A DNA stretch of 64,000 nucleotides from the NCBI GenBank assembly GCA_963775315.1, contig CAVZIN010000011.1, positions 186,001 through 250,000 of the forward strand, written 5' to 3'. This DNA comes from CAWGHZ01 sp963775315. GTDB taxonomy: Bacteria > Pseudomonadota > Alphaproteobacteria > MPNO01 > DASWLB01. Made by a program: the position numbers and the translations under genes. Of this stretch, positions 34,931 through 44,154 are shown in pieces. The notes below the pieces were generated by a model that saw nothing but the letters and a program-made list of their open reading frames with translations, did not search any database and was not told the DNA's origin. Position 1 is the stretch's first letter; each line of letters begins with the position of its first letter.

Positions 34931-35692
34931 ATGCTGTTCCACGCCGTCCCGTACGTCGATTCCTGGACGTTCGCCGGGCTTACCGGCCTCGCCTTCCTCA
35001 CTGCCGCGATGGGCACGGTCGCGGGGCTCGGCGGCGGCGTGCTGCTGCTCGGCGTCATGGCAACCGTGTTCCCGCCCGCCGCGCTGATCCCGCTGCACGG
35101 GGTGATCCAGCTCGGCTCGAACGTCAGCCGCGTCACCATCATGCGCCGCCACGTGCTGTGGAGCGCCATCGTCGCCGCGGGCATCGGCGCGCTGCTCGGC
35201 GCCGCCATCGGCGGCGAGCTGGTGGTCTCGCTGCCGACCGCGTTGCTCGAGGCGATCCTCGGCGCGTTCCTGCTCTATGTCTGCTGGTCGCCGCATGTCA
35301 CGGCGGGCAAGCCGACGCGCCGCCGCTTTTTCCTGCTCGGCGCCGTCGGCACGGTGATCTCGATGTTCGTCGGCGCGACGGGCAGCCTGCTTTCGCCCTT
35401 CGTCGCGGGGGTCAGCGACGACCGGCGCGTGTTCATCGCCACGCTCGCGGCCATGATGATCATGGTGCACGGGCTCAAGGTCGTGACGTTCGGCGTGCTG
35501 GGGTTCGCCTTCGCGGCCTATGTGCCGCTGCTCGCCGCGATGATCGCCGCGGGCTATTTCGGCAACTGGGCAGGCAAGCATCTGCTCGACCGCATGCCCG
35601 AGGCGCTGTTCCGCCGCGTCTTCCAGATCGCGCTCAGCCTGCTCGCGCTCCGGCTTCTGTTCGCGGCGGTCGCGAAGACCGGCTATCTCTGA
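34931..35692 (+). CDS. TauE/SafE-family sulfite exporter-like permease
   Basis: A 253-residue membrane protein with about eight hydrophobic segments in two repeats; the GTVAGLGGGVLLLG and GATGSLLSPFVAG loops are the hallmark of the TauE/SafE family. Members export sulfite or sulfoacetate or take up other anions. It lies 139 bases downstream of the hydratase alpha gene, so it may be its own unit or the operon's end. Its last ten bases overlap the convergent EamA gene. A sulfur link to the soe locus 13 kb away is only a guess. Confidence 0.87.
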   Translation: MLFHAVPYVDSWTFAGLTGLAFLTAAMGTVAGLGGGVLLLGVMATVFPPAALIPLHGVIQLGSNVSRVTIMRRHVLWSAIVAAGIGALLGAAIGGELVVSLPTALLEAILGAFLLYVCWSPHVTAGKPTRRRFFLLGAVGTVISMFVGATGSLLSPFVAGVSDDRRVFIATLAAMMIMVHGLKVVTFGVLGFAFAAYVPLLAAMIAAGYFGNWAGKHLLDRMPEALFRRVFQIALSLLALRLLFAAVAKTGYL

Positions 35693-36600
35693 ACGGGCAA
35701 CGCGCGCTTCGCGGTGGCGAGCCAGATACCGCCGAAGATCAGCACGATGCCCGCCCCGTGATACCAGTGGAACGCTTCGCCCAGCAGGGTCATCGCCATC
35801 GCCGCGACGAAGACGGGCGTCAGGTAGATGAAATAGCTCGCGGTGGTCGGTCCCACCTTGGCGACGGCGGCGACCCAGAATATCTGTGCCGCCAGCGAGG
35901 CGAACAAAGCAGTGTAGGCGATCACCCCGACGGCGGTCATGTCGAGCGGCATCGGCCGGCCGGTCGCGGTCTCGAACCAGTAGAGCGGCGCCAGCAGGAC
36001 CGTGCCGGCGAGGCCGGTCGCGAAGATGGTCATCGTTGGGTCGATCTCCTTCGGCAGGCGGCGCAGCAGGATCGAGTAGAGCGCGTACAGGAACACGGCC
36101 GCGAGCATCAAGAGGTCGCCGGCGTTGAACTGCAGCGTGCCGAGCGCCGCCGGATTGCCGCGCAGCACGATCAGCGCCATGCCGGCGAAGCCGATCGCGA
36201 CGCCCGCCCCCTGGCGGGGCGTGGTGCGCGCCTGGGTCGCGAACGCCGCCATCAGCACGATGCAGATGGGGAGCGAGCCTTGCAGCAGCCCGGCATTGAC
36301 CGCGGTCGTGTGCTCGAGCGCGATGTAGACGAGGCCGGAGAAGCCGACGACGTTGAGGCTGGCGAGGACCAGGATCAGCCGCCATTCGCGCAGGAGGGTC
36401 GCCCGTGCCCGCCAGCTTCGCCCGGCGACGAACGGCGCGGCGAGCGCCACGGTCACCGCCCAGCGCCAGAAGGCGAGGCCGAGCGGCGGAATCTCGTTCA
36501 CCGCCGCGCGGTAGACGATGGTGTGCCCGGCCCAGAACAGCGCTGTCAGGGTCAGCAGCATGTAGGGCGAGGCGAGGATTCGCAGCGGGCTCCGCTCCAT
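35683..36600 (-). CDS. EamA/DMT-family transporter
   Basis: A 305-residue protein with ten hydrophobic segments in two EamA repeats (FWRWAVTVALAAPFVAG and YFIYLTPVFVAAMAMTLLGE are typical family patterns). It starts at the ATG at 36600, after GGGGTGAG. It lies four bases downstream of another EamA gene on the same strand; the two are paralogues sharing the IPPLGLAFWRW / IPPIGLNFWRW motif and may form a heteromeric exporter. Substrate unknown. Confidence 0.88.
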   Translation of the reverse strand: MERSPLRILASPYMLLTLTALFWAGHTIVYRAAVNEIPPLGLAFWRWAVTVALAAPFVAGRSWRARATLLREWRLILVLASLNVVGFSGLVYIALEHTTAVNAGLLQGSLPICIVLMAAFATQARTTPRQGAGVAIGFAGMALIVLRGNPAALGTLQFNAGDLLMLAAVFLYALYSILLRRLPKEIDPTMTIFATGLAGTVLLAPLYWFETATGRPMPLDMTAVGVIAYTALFASLAAQIFWVAAVAKVGPTTASYFIYLTPVFVAAMAMTLLGEAFHWYHGAGIVLIFGGIWLATAKRALPVQR

Positions 36601-36604
36601 CCGC

Positions 36605-37528
36605 TCACCCCGCTTCGGGCTGGATGGCGCGCCGCGCGCCGCGCCGGACGGTCGCGAGCCCGATACCGGCCAGCACCATCGCCCCGCCCGCCAGGTGATA
36701 CCAGAGCAGATGCTCGCCAAGCAGCGCGATGGCCAGGACCGAGGTGAAGATCGGGTAGAGGTTGCCGAAATACCCGACGGTCTGCGGGCTGAGCCGCATC
36801 GAGCCGCCGTTGAACAAGGTGAAGCCGATGGCGCCGCCGACGATCCCGCCATAGGCGACGAAGGCGAAGCTCATCGGCTCGGCCGGCATCGGCCGTCCCT
36901 GCAGGAACGTCTCGTTCAAATAGAACGGCAGCGTACAGGCGACGCCCGCCGCCAGCGCCACGGTCTGGAAGGCGAGGAACCCGACGCCGCGCGGGATGTG
37001 GCGGAGCAGCATCAGCTGCAGCGCCCAGGAGGTGGTGCCGGCCAGCACCCAGAGATCGCCCCGGTTGAAGGCGAGCTCGCCCAGCCGCGTCACGTCGCCA
37101 TGCAGCACCACCAGGATCGCGCCGGGGATCGACACCGCCGCCCCCATCGCCTGGCGTGAGGTCATGCGCTGGCGGAGCAGCGCCCAGGCCAGCACGATCA
37201 CCAGCACCGGCAAGGTCGACTGGATCAGCGCGGCCTGGATCGCCGTGGTCGTTTGCAGCCCGATGTAGAAGAAGGTGTTGAAGGCGAAGATGCCGAGCGC
37301 GCCATAGGCGAAGAACAGCGGCCACTTGGCGCGCAGGACGGCGGCGTTGCGCCTGATGTCGGGGATGCCGAACGGCAGCACGACGAGGAGGGCCACCAGC
37401 CAGCGCCAGAAGTTCAGCCCGATCGGCGGGATATGATAGGCGGGCGCGGCCCGGCCGAGGATCGCGTTGCCCGAAAAAGCCAGGATCGCGCCGGCAACCA
37501 TCAGCGAGGCCCAGACCGGGCGGTTCAT
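36605..37528 (-). CDS. EamA/DMT-family transporter (paralogue of the downstream gene)
   Basis: A 307-residue protein with ten hydrophobic segments in two EamA repeats; key patterns are GNAILGRAAP, HIPPIGLNFWRWLVALLV and YFGNLYPIFTSVLAIALLGE. The ATG at 37528 lies at the first membrane helix. Upstream, 225 bases separate it from the divergent OpgC gene; I see no gene or clear motif there. Confidence 0.88.
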   Translation of the reverse strand: MNRPVWASLMVAGAILAFSGNAILGRAAPAYHIPPIGLNFWRWLVALLVVLPFGIPDIRRNAAVLRAKWPLFFAYGALGIFAFNTFFYIGLQTTTAIQAALIQSTLPVLVIVLAWALLRQRMTSRQAMGAAVSIPGAILVVLHGDVTRLGELAFNRGDLWVLAGTTSWALQLMLLRHIPRGVGFLAFQTVALAAGVACTLPFYLNETFLQGRPMPAEPMSFAFVAYGGIVGGAIGFTLFNGGSMRLSPQTVGYFGNLYPIFTSVLAIALLGEHLLWYHLAGGAMVLAGIGLATVRRGARRAIQPEAG

Positions 37529-37753
37529 TCGCGGCGTCCCGACAGGGGTGGGGAGGCGCGCACGGCGCGTGCGCGGCGCCACCTTAGTGGGGCCCGGCGG
37601 CGCGGTGCAAGCCCGCCGGGCGCAAGGCTGGGTGCCGTGAGCGGGGCGGTCGCGCTGCGGCGCAGGCCCTGGCTGGCGCCGGCCCCCGTTCCCTCGATGC
37701 CGGCGAATGGGCTAGACTGCGCGTGCGGTCGGGCCGCGGAAGGCGCGAACACC

Positions 37754-38929
37754 ATGTCCATGTCCCCCCGACAGGGGGTCGAGGCGGTCCGGCGCGGGCG
37801 GGACCTCCGGCTCGATTTCTTCCGCGGGCTCGCGCTGTGGTTCATCTTCCTGGACCACATCCCGTCGAACTTCCTGAACTCGTTCACCGTCCAGAACGTC
37901 GGGTTTTCCGACGCGGCGGAGATCTTCGTGTTCATCTCCGGCTTCGCCGCCGCCGTCGCCTACGGCTCGATCATGCGCCGGCGCGGCTTCGCCTTCGCGG
38001 CGGCCGGCGTCTGGCGCCGGGTGTGGCAGCTCTACATCGCCCAGATCATGCTGTTCGTGATCTTCACGGCGCAGATCGCCTACGTCGCGGCCCACTTCAA
38101 GAACCCGATGTATGCCGACGAGATGCGAATCGTGGACTATTTCCGCGACCCGTACCGCTCGCTCGCCGAGGCGCTGCTGCTCAAGTTCAAGCCGGCGAAC
38201 ATGGACATCCTGCCGCTCTACATCGTGCTGCTGGCGGGATTTCCCCTCGCGCTCTACTGGCTGCCGCGCCGGCCCCGGGTCGTGCTCGCGGTCTCGGCCG
38301 CGTTCTGGGCGGTGGTCCACGCGTTCGGGCTCAACCTGCCGGGCTATCCGCCGGGCACGACCTGGCATTTCAACCCGCTCGCCTGGCAGCTTCTGTTCGT
38401 CACCGGCGCGGTCTGCGCGGTAGCGGGACCCGACCTGGCGCGCTGGCTGCCGCCGCGCCGGGTGCTGATGCCGGTCGCCCTCGCCTACCTGGTGTTCGCC
38501 GCCTTCGTGGTGGCAACGTGGACCGTGCCGTTCCTCGACCATGCGATGCCCAACTGGCTCGGCAAGCTCCTCTACCCGATCGACAAGGGCAATCTCGACT
38601 TTCTGCGCTACATCCATTTCCTCGCGCTCGCCTACGTGACCGTCACGCTGGTGCGGCGCGACAGCGCGTTCCTGTCCAGCCGTGCCGCCCGGCCATTGCT
38701 CGTCTGCGGCCAGCATTCGCTCCAGGTCTTCTGCGTCGGCACGTTCCTGTCCTTCGCCGGCCATTGGATCCTGGTCCAGCTCAACGGAGGAAACCTGATG
38801 CAGATCGCGGTGAGCCTCGCCGGGATCGGGTTGATGACCGGGCTCGCCTATGGGCTCGCCTGGTACAAGAAGGCGGAAGCGGGCGCGCGCCAGACGGCCG
38901 AGCCGGCGCGCCCGTCGGTGGCGGAATGA
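37754..38929 (+). CDS. OpgC-domain integral membrane acyltransferase
   Basis: A 391-residue protein with about ten hydrophobic segments. The opening DLRLDFFRGLALWFIFLDH is the OpgC/acyltransferase-3 signature, where the conserved Arg and His are involved in acyl transfer. SDAAEIFVFISGFAAA and the LVCGQHSLQVFCVGTFLSF segment also fit. Relatives succinylate periplasmic glucans. Immediately after it, with a four-base overlap, come two SGNH-type proteins, suggesting a surface-glycan modification operon. Confidence 0.88.
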   Translation: MSMSPRQGVEAVRRGRDLRLDFFRGLALWFIFLDHIPSNFLNSFTVQNVGFSDAAEIFVFISGFAAAVAYGSIMRRRGFAFAAAGVWRRVWQLYIAQIMLFVIFTAQIAYVAAHFKNPMYADEMRIVDYFRDPYRSLAEALLLKFKPANMDILPLYIVLLAGFPLALYWLPRRPRVVLAVSAAFWAVVHAFGLNLPGYPPGTTWHFNPLAWQLLFVTGAVCAVAGPDLARWLPPRRVLMPVALAYLVFAAFVVATWTVPFLDHAMPNWLGKLLYPIDKGNLDFLRYIHFLALAYVTVTLVRRDSAFLSSRAARPLLVCGQHSLQVFCVGTFLSFAGHWILVQLNGGNLMQIAVSLAGIGLMTGLAYGLAWYKKAEAGARQTAEPARPSVAE

Positions 38930-39696
38930 TCGCGCGCCACATCTTCGGTGCGGCCCTGCTGTTCGGCCTTGCGGCTTGCGGCGCGGCGACGGCGCAGGAG
39001 CCGAACTGGACGGCGCTTTGCGGCGCGCCGGAGAACCTGTACGAGCCGACCGACCCGATCGGCGCGGCGCACGCCGCCGTCGCCAAGCAGGGCGCGCTGG
39101 CCATCGTGGTACTTGGCACGGCCTCGTCGTCGGCCCAGGGGCTCAGCGCGCCCGCCAACGCCTATCCCGAACGGCTCAAGACCGCGCTCGGCGCGCTGCT
39201 TCCCAAGGTGAAGGTGACGGTGGCGCTGCGCCTCGCCCCGCGGCGCAGCGCGGCCGAGATGGTCGGGCTGATGCGCTCGGACGTGCTGCCGCTCCGTCCC
39301 GACCTCGTGGTGTGGCAGACCGGCACCGTCGACGCGGTGCGCGGCGTCGACGCCGAGACGTTCGCCCAGGCGCTGCTCATGGGCATCGACACGCTGCACC
39401 GCGCCGGCATCAGCGTGATCCTGATGGACATGCAGTACAGCCCCTACACCGGCTCGATGGTCAGCCTGGACAGCTATCGCCGACGGATGACCTGGGTCAG
39501 CCAAGTCAGCGACGTCACCCTGTTCCGTCGCTACGACATCATGGAATACTGGTATCGGAACGGGAATTTCGACTTCGAGGTCGCGGGCGCGGCTGCCCAG
39601 CTCAAGATGGCCGACCGCGTACATGGCTGCATCGGCCGGCTGCTGGCCGAAACGATCGCGATCGGGGTGGAACAGAAGGATGGTATGGGGAAATAG
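38926..39696 (+). CDS. SGNH-hydrolase-like secreted protein, apparently non-catalytic
   Basis: A 256-residue exported protein; the N-terminal 23 residues are a signal sequence containing an Ala-Cys pair (LAACGA), so it may be a lipoprotein. It is a paralogue of the next gene. The nucleophile block reads VLGTASSSAQG, but the second block lacks the conserved Gly (LAPRRSAAEM), the third reads GTVDAV instead of GTN, and the His of the last block is missing (KMADRVHGCIG). I therefore think it is a pseudoenzyme, perhaps a partner of its neighbour or of the OpgC protein. Confidence 0.68.
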   Translation: MIARHIFGAALLFGLAACGAATAQEPNWTALCGAPENLYEPTDPIGAAHAAVAKQGALAIVVLGTASSSAQGLSAPANAYPERLKTALGALLPKVKVTVALRLAPRRSAAEMVGLMRSDVLPLRPDLVVWQTGTVDAVRGVDAETFAQALLMGIDTLHRAGISVILMDMQYSPYTGSMVSLDSYRRRMTWVSQVSDVTLFRRYDIMEYWYRNGNFDFEVAGAAAQLKMADRVHGCIGRLLAETIAIGVEQKDGMGK

Positions 39697-39697
39697 C

Positions 39698-40489
39698 GTG
39701 CGACCGGCGCGGTTGGGTGTGCTCGCCGTGGGGCTCGCCCTTGCCGCCGGGGTGACGGGACCGGCGCGCGCGGCGGGACCGGCCTGCCCGGCGCCCAGCA
39801 CGGCGAGCGGGCTCGACCGGCCGCTGCCGCACACCGCGGCGCGCATCATCGCCGGCGGACCGCTCGAGATCGTCGCCATTGGCTCGTCCTCGACCGAGGG
39901 GCGCGGGGCGAGCGCCCCCCGCTTCCGCTATCCCGACCGGCTGGCCGCCGCGCTCCACCGCCGCCTGCCGGGCCTCGCGCTTCGCATCGAGAACAAGGGC
40001 GTCGGCGGCGAGACCCACTACGACATGATGCGCCGGTTCGACCGCGACGTGTTCCCCTACCACCCGGACCTGGTGATCTGGCAGCTCGGCACCAACGCGG
40101 TGACGCACGAGCACGGCGTCTCGCACGACGAGGCGGCGATCCGCAAGGGCGTGGCGCGGCTCGAGGCGTCGGGTGCCGACGTCATCCTGATGAACCCGCA
40201 ATACGCGCCCAAGGTGCTGCGCGATCCCGACTACCCGGCCATGCTGCGCCTGCTCGACGACGTGGGGCTCCGGATGCGCGTCGCGGTGTTCCACCGCTTC
40301 GCGGTCATGCGCGACTGGATCGCCTCGGGCGGCGCCAGCTTCGCAACGATCCTGGCGGGCAACTCGCTGCACATGAACGACACGAGCTACGGCTGCATCG
40401 CCGAGCTTCTCGCCGGCGCGATCGTCGCTGACCTGCGCGCTCCTGCGACGCGGCCGATCGAGACCGTCACGATCCACGCCCGGCACTGA
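39698..40489 (+). CDS. SGNH/GDSL-family hydrolase
   Basis: A 263-residue exported protein. I chose GTG at 39698, one base after the previous stop with GGGGAA before it; an ATG at 39680 is an alternative. A signal peptide ends near ARA-AGP. Catalytic blocks: Ser in AIGSSSTEGRG, Gly in NKGVGGETHYDM, Asn in WQLGTNAV, and His in NSLHMND. The acid normally three residues before that His is Asn here. It probably removes or transfers acyl groups on a surface glycan, given the OpgC neighbour. Confidence 0.76.
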   Translation: MRPARLGVLAVGLALAAGVTGPARAAGPACPAPSTASGLDRPLPHTAARIIAGGPLEIVAIGSSSTEGRGASAPRFRYPDRLAAALHRRLPGLALRIENKGVGGETHYDMMRRFDRDVFPYHPDLVIWQLGTNAVTHEHGVSHDEAAIRKGVARLEASGADVILMNPQYAPKVLRDPDYPAMLRLLDDVGLRMRVAVFHRFAVMRDWIASGGASFATILAGNSLHMNDTSYGCIAELLAGAIVADLRAPATRPIETVTIHARH

Positions 40490-40547
40490 CACGCGGGCGT
40501 TGCCCTAACGGCCTCACCCTGTACACTTCGGGGAAAGGGAGGCCGTC

Positions 40548-42890
40548 ATGACCCGCTACGCCATCAGCCAGCCCGTCACCCAGCTTGAGGCGCCGCGCCT
40601 GCTCACCGGCAAGGGGCGCTATACCGACGACATCACCCTGCCGCGCCAGGCCTACGGCGTGTTCCTGCGCTCGCCCTATGCCCATGCCGACATCGCCGGC
40701 ATCGACACGCGCGCCGCGGCGCAGATGGAGGGCGTGCTCGCCGTGCTCACCGGCGCCGACTGGGAGGCGGACGGGCTCGGCTATGTCGAAGGCGTCTCTC
40801 CCGCCAAGCGGCGCGGCGGCAAGCCGATGTACCGCCCGCCGCGTCCCGGCCTGACACGTGACCGGGTGCGCCATGTCGGCCAGGCGGTCGCGCTGGTCGT
40901 CGCCGAGTCGATCGACCGGGCGAAGGACGCGGCCGAGGCGATCGAGATCGACTACCGCCCGCTGCCGGCCAACGTGTCGACGGCGGCGGCGAACAAGCCG
41001 GGCGCCGCGGCGCTCTGGCCGGACGCGCCGGAGAACGAATCGGTGTTCTTCCAGCATGGCGACGCTGAGGCGGTGGACGAGGCGCTGAAAAGCGCGCCGC
41101 ACGTGCTGCGCGACATTTTCCCGGTCAACCGCATCGCCGCCTCGACGATGGAGCCGCGCGCGGTGGTGGCCGAATACGATGCCGGGCGCGACCACTTCAC
41201 GATCTGGGCGTGCCAGCAGCGCCCGTGGATCTGGCGCACCAACCTCGCCCAGTTCGTGTTCAAGGTGCCGGAGCACAAGTTCTCGCTGATCGCGGGCGAT
41301 GTCGGCGGCTCGTTCGGCATGAAGGGCGGGCTGTATGTCGAGGTGCCGCTGGTCGCCTGGGCGGCGAAGCGCGTCGGCCGGCCGGTCAAATGGACGTGCG
41401 AGCGGTCGGAGGCGCTGCTCGCCGACGACCAGGGGCGCGACATGCACATCGAGGCGGAGATCGCGCTCGACGACGACGGAACGTTCCGCGCGATCCGCTT
41501 CACCTCGAACAACAATATCGGCGCCTACCTCTCCATGATCGGGTTCCTCTCGACCAATGGCGTCGCCATGTCGCCGGTGGGCGTTTACGCGACGCCGGTG
41601 GTGCACGGCCGCGCGGCAGGGGTGATGACCAACACCGTGCCGGTCTCCAACTACCGCGCGCCCGGCGGCGCGCCCGGCACCTACGTGCTGGAGCGGATCA
41701 TCGACATGGCGGCGCGCGAGCTCGGCAAGGACCCGGCCGAGATCCGCCGGAAGAACCTGATCCCCGCCGCGGCGATGCCCTACAAGCTGCCCACGGCCGG
41801 CGCCTACGATTCGGGCGAGTTCGAGAAGGTGATGGACAAGGCGCTCGCCCAGTCGGACTACGCGGGCGCGTCCAGGCGGAAGGGGGAGGCGAAGGCGCGT
41901 GGGAAGCTCCGCGGCGTCGGCATCTCGACCTCGGTCGATCCCTCGGCCGGGCCGTCGCCGGAATCGGCCGAACTCCGCTTCGATCCGGGCGGTGACGTCA
42001 CCGTGGTCGTCGGCTCGACCGCCGGCGGCCAGAGCCACGAGACGATCTACACCCAGATCGTCTCCGACCGGCTCGGCCTCGACGCCGAAAAGGTGCGGGT
42101 GATCGAGGGCGACACCGACAAGCTGTCCTGGGGCACCGGTACCGGCGCGGCGCGCACAGCGACCATCGGCGGCACCGCGGTCTTCAAGGCGGTCGACAAG
42201 ATCATCGAGAAGGGCAAGAAGATCGCCGCCCACATGCTCGAGGCGGCGGATGCGGACATCGAGTTCGCCGATGGCGCCTATTCGGTGGCCGGCACCGACC
42301 GCAAGGTGGCGTTCGGCGAGGTGGCGAAGACGGCCTTCATGCCCAACCGCCTGCCGCCCGAGATCGAGATCGGGCTTTACGAAACCGCCACCTGGTCGCC
42401 GCAGGTGCAGAACATCCCGAACTCGTGCCACGTCTGCGAGGTCGAGATCGACCCCGACACGGGTCGGACCGAGCTCGTCCGCTATACGGCGGTGCAGGAC
42501 GTCGGCGTCGAGCTCAACCCGCTGCTGGTGGCCGGACAGGTGCATGGCGGCATCGCCCAGGCGGCCGGCCAGGCGCTGATGGAGGATGTGGCCTACGATG
42601 CGGAGACGGGCCAGCTCCTTTCCGGCTCGTTCATGGACTACGCCATGCCGCGCGCCGACGATTTCTGCGCCTTCGACCTCGGCAGCCACCCGGTGCCGAC
42701 CAAGACCAATCCGCTCGGCGTCAAGGGCGCGGGCGAATGCGGCACGGTCGGCGGGCTCGCCGCGGTGATGAACGCGATCAACGACGCGCTGGCGCCGGTG
42801 GGCGTCCGCAACCTCTTGATGCCGGCGACTCCGGAGCGGGTCTGGCGCGCCATCCGCGACGCGCAGGGGAACGGCGCTACTTCGTCGTGA
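40548..42890 (+). CDS. Xanthine dehydrogenase-family molybdopterin-binding large subunit (orphan)
   Basis: A 780-residue protein that fits the CoxL/XdhB-type large subunit: N-terminal a/b-hammerhead domain (GKGRYTDDI, HVGQAVALVVAES), the molybdenum-domain loops AGDVGGSFGMKGG, YRAPGGAPG, and the catalytic Glu in GVKGAGECGTVGG. The active-site loop is not the CoxL AYXCSFR type, so the substrate is not CO. Normally a [2Fe-2S] and an FAD subunit are encoded beside it; neither is present here. It may use subunits encoded elsewhere. Confidence 0.85.
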   Translation: MTRYAISQPVTQLEAPRLLTGKGRYTDDITLPRQAYGVFLRSPYAHADIAGIDTRAAAQMEGVLAVLTGADWEADGLGYVEGVSPAKRRGGKPMYRPPRPGLTRDRVRHVGQAVALVVAESIDRAKDAAEAIEIDYRPLPANVSTAAANKPGAAALWPDAPENESVFFQHGDAEAVDEALKSAPHVLRDIFPVNRIAASTMEPRAVVAEYDAGRDHFTIWACQQRPWIWRTNLAQFVFKVPEHKFSLIAGDVGGSFGMKGGLYVEVPLVAWAAKRVGRPVKWTCERSEALLADDQGRDMHIEAEIALDDDGTFRAIRFTSNNNIGAYLSMIGFLSTNGVAMSPVGVYATPVVHGRAAGVMTNTVPVSNYRAPGGAPGTYVLERIIDMAARELGKDPAEIRRKNLIPAAAMPYKLPTAGAYDSGEFEKVMDKALAQSDYAGASRRKGEAKARGKLRGVGISTSVDPSAGPSPESAELRFDPGGDVTVVVGSTAGGQSHETIYTQIVSDRLGLDAEKVRVIEGDTDKLSWGTGTGAARTATIGGTAVFKAVDKIIEKGKKIAAHMLEAADADIEFADGAYSVAGTDRKVAFGEVAKTAFMPNRLPPEIEIGLYETATWSPQVQNIPNSCHVCEVEIDPDTGRTELVRYTAVQDVGVELNPLLVAGQVHGGIAQAAGQALMEDVAYDAETGQLLSGSFMDYAMPRADDFCAFDLGSHPVPTKTNPLGVKGAGECGTVGGLAAVMNAINDALAPVGVRNLLMPATPERVWRAIRDAQGNGATSS

Positions 42891-44058
42891 TCTTCAGGAT
42901 CTTGTCGTCGCCCGTCCGCGGGTCGCCGCGCCCGTCGCGGTTCGACGTCAGCACGTAGAGCGCGTCGTCCGGCCCGACCACGGCGGCGCGCAGCCTTCCG
43001 TAACGCGAATGCTGGCCGTCGGTGAACAGTCGCTCGATGCCGTCCACCTTCCAGCCGCCCTTCGCCTGTGACAGCGCGACGCGCACCAGCGCCTCGCTGC
43101 CGAGCGTCGCGACGTACAGCCGGTCGTGCCAGAATGCGATGCCGGACGGCGGCGTCGTCCGGTCGTTCCAGGCGATCAACGGGTCGGTAAGGCCCTCCCG
43201 TCCCGGCGCGCCGACGACCAGCGGCCAGCCGTAATTGTCGCCCTTCTGGATCACGTTGATCTCGTCGTGGGCGTGCAGCCCGTCCTCGCCGCTCGGGCCG
43301 TGCTCCGATTCGAAAAGCTGGTGGGTCTTCGGCTCCCACGCGAGCCCTTCGACGTTGCGGTGGCCCAGCGTATAGACCAGCGGCGCGTCGTCGAACGGGT
43401 TGCCGGGAGCGGGCTTTCCGTCCGGCGTGATGCGCAGGATCTTGCCGCCGAGGCTCGATTTCTCCTGCGCGATTTCGCGATGGGTGGAATCGCCGGTGCC
43501 GATATAGAGCATCCCGTCCGGGCCGAACGCGATACGTCCGCCATCGTGGAACCGCCCGGCGGGGATGTCGTCGACCAGCACGCGGTCGAACTTCGCGTGG
43601 TCGCCTTCGAGGCGCAGCCGCACCACCCGGTCGACGCGGTCGCTGCCCTTGTCGACTGTCATCATGGCGTAGAGGTAGGGCCGCTTCGGATAGTTCGGGT
43701 CGAGGGCGAGGCCGAGCAGCCCGCCCTCGCCGTCGCGCACCACGTCGAAGTTCGCCACCGGGTCGGGCTTCAGAGTGCCGTGGTCGATCAGGCGGATGCG
43801 GCCCGGCCGTTCGCTGACCAGCGCGCGCCCGTCAGGCAGGAACACGAGCGACCAGGGGATTTCGAGCCCGGTCACCCAATCGCTGACGGTAAGGTCTTTG
43901 GGATCGGGCACGAACTGGTCGGCGACGTGCTGGGGCTTGGGGCCGCGCACGATTTCGGCCGCGCCGGCAGGCGCCGCGCCGGCGAGCAGCAAGGCGGCCA
44001 GTCCGGCCGCCAGGACGGCGATGGGCTTCATCCCGGGCATGTAAGGTGGCGCATTCAT
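42877..44058 (-). CDS. PQQ-dependent aldose sugar dehydrogenase (YliI-like)
   Basis: A protein of about 393 residues. Signal peptide after MKPIAVLAAG, ending AGAAE. It has the six-bladed propeller of soluble PQQ sugar dehydrogenases: WSLVFLPDGRALVSERPGRI, RFHDGGRIAFGPDGMLYIGTGD with the catalytic His, ESEHGPSGEDGLHAHDEIN and NYGWP. It oxidises aldoses in the periplasm. The start is uncertain: ATGs at 44058, 44040 and 44031 are possible. The frame stays open far upstream only because it is antisense to the kinase gene. Its 3' end overlaps the end of the molybdenum subunit gene. Confidence 0.87.
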   Translation of the reverse strand: MNAPPYMPGMKPIAVLAAGLAALLLAGAAPAGAAEIVRGPKPQHVADQFVPDPKDLTVSDWVTGLEIPWSLVFLPDGRALVSERPGRIRLIDHGTLKPDPVANFDVVRDGEGGLLGLALDPNYPKRPYLYAMMTVDKGSDRVDRVVRLRLEGDHAKFDRVLVDDIPAGRFHDGGRIAFGPDGMLYIGTGDSTHREIAQEKSSLGGKILRITPDGKPAPGNPFDDAPLVYTLGHRNVEGLAWEPKTHQLFESEHGPSGEDGLHAHDEINVIQKGDNYGWPLVVGAPGREGLTDPLIAWNDRTTPPSGIAFWHDRLYVATLGSEALVRVALSQAKGGWKVDGIERLFTDGQHSRYGRLRAAVVGPDDALYVLTSNRDGRGDPRTGDDKILKITTK

Positions 44059-44130
44059 GGGCGCAATGCCGCACCTGCGGGCGAAGCCGGCGCCCCGCAA
44101 GGATTGCTTAACGCCTTTCCGCGACATTTT

Positions 44131-44150
44131 CGCCCAAACAACGTTGGGCG
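44131..44150 (+). other. Inverted repeat just before the kinase start
   Basis: CGCCCAA and TTGGGCG are separated by ACAACG, ending four bases before the ATG of the kinase gene. In RNA it would form a stable hairpin over the ribosome-binding region. It may instead be an operator in the divergent gap. Confidence 0.4.
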
Positions 44151-44154
44151 CTTC

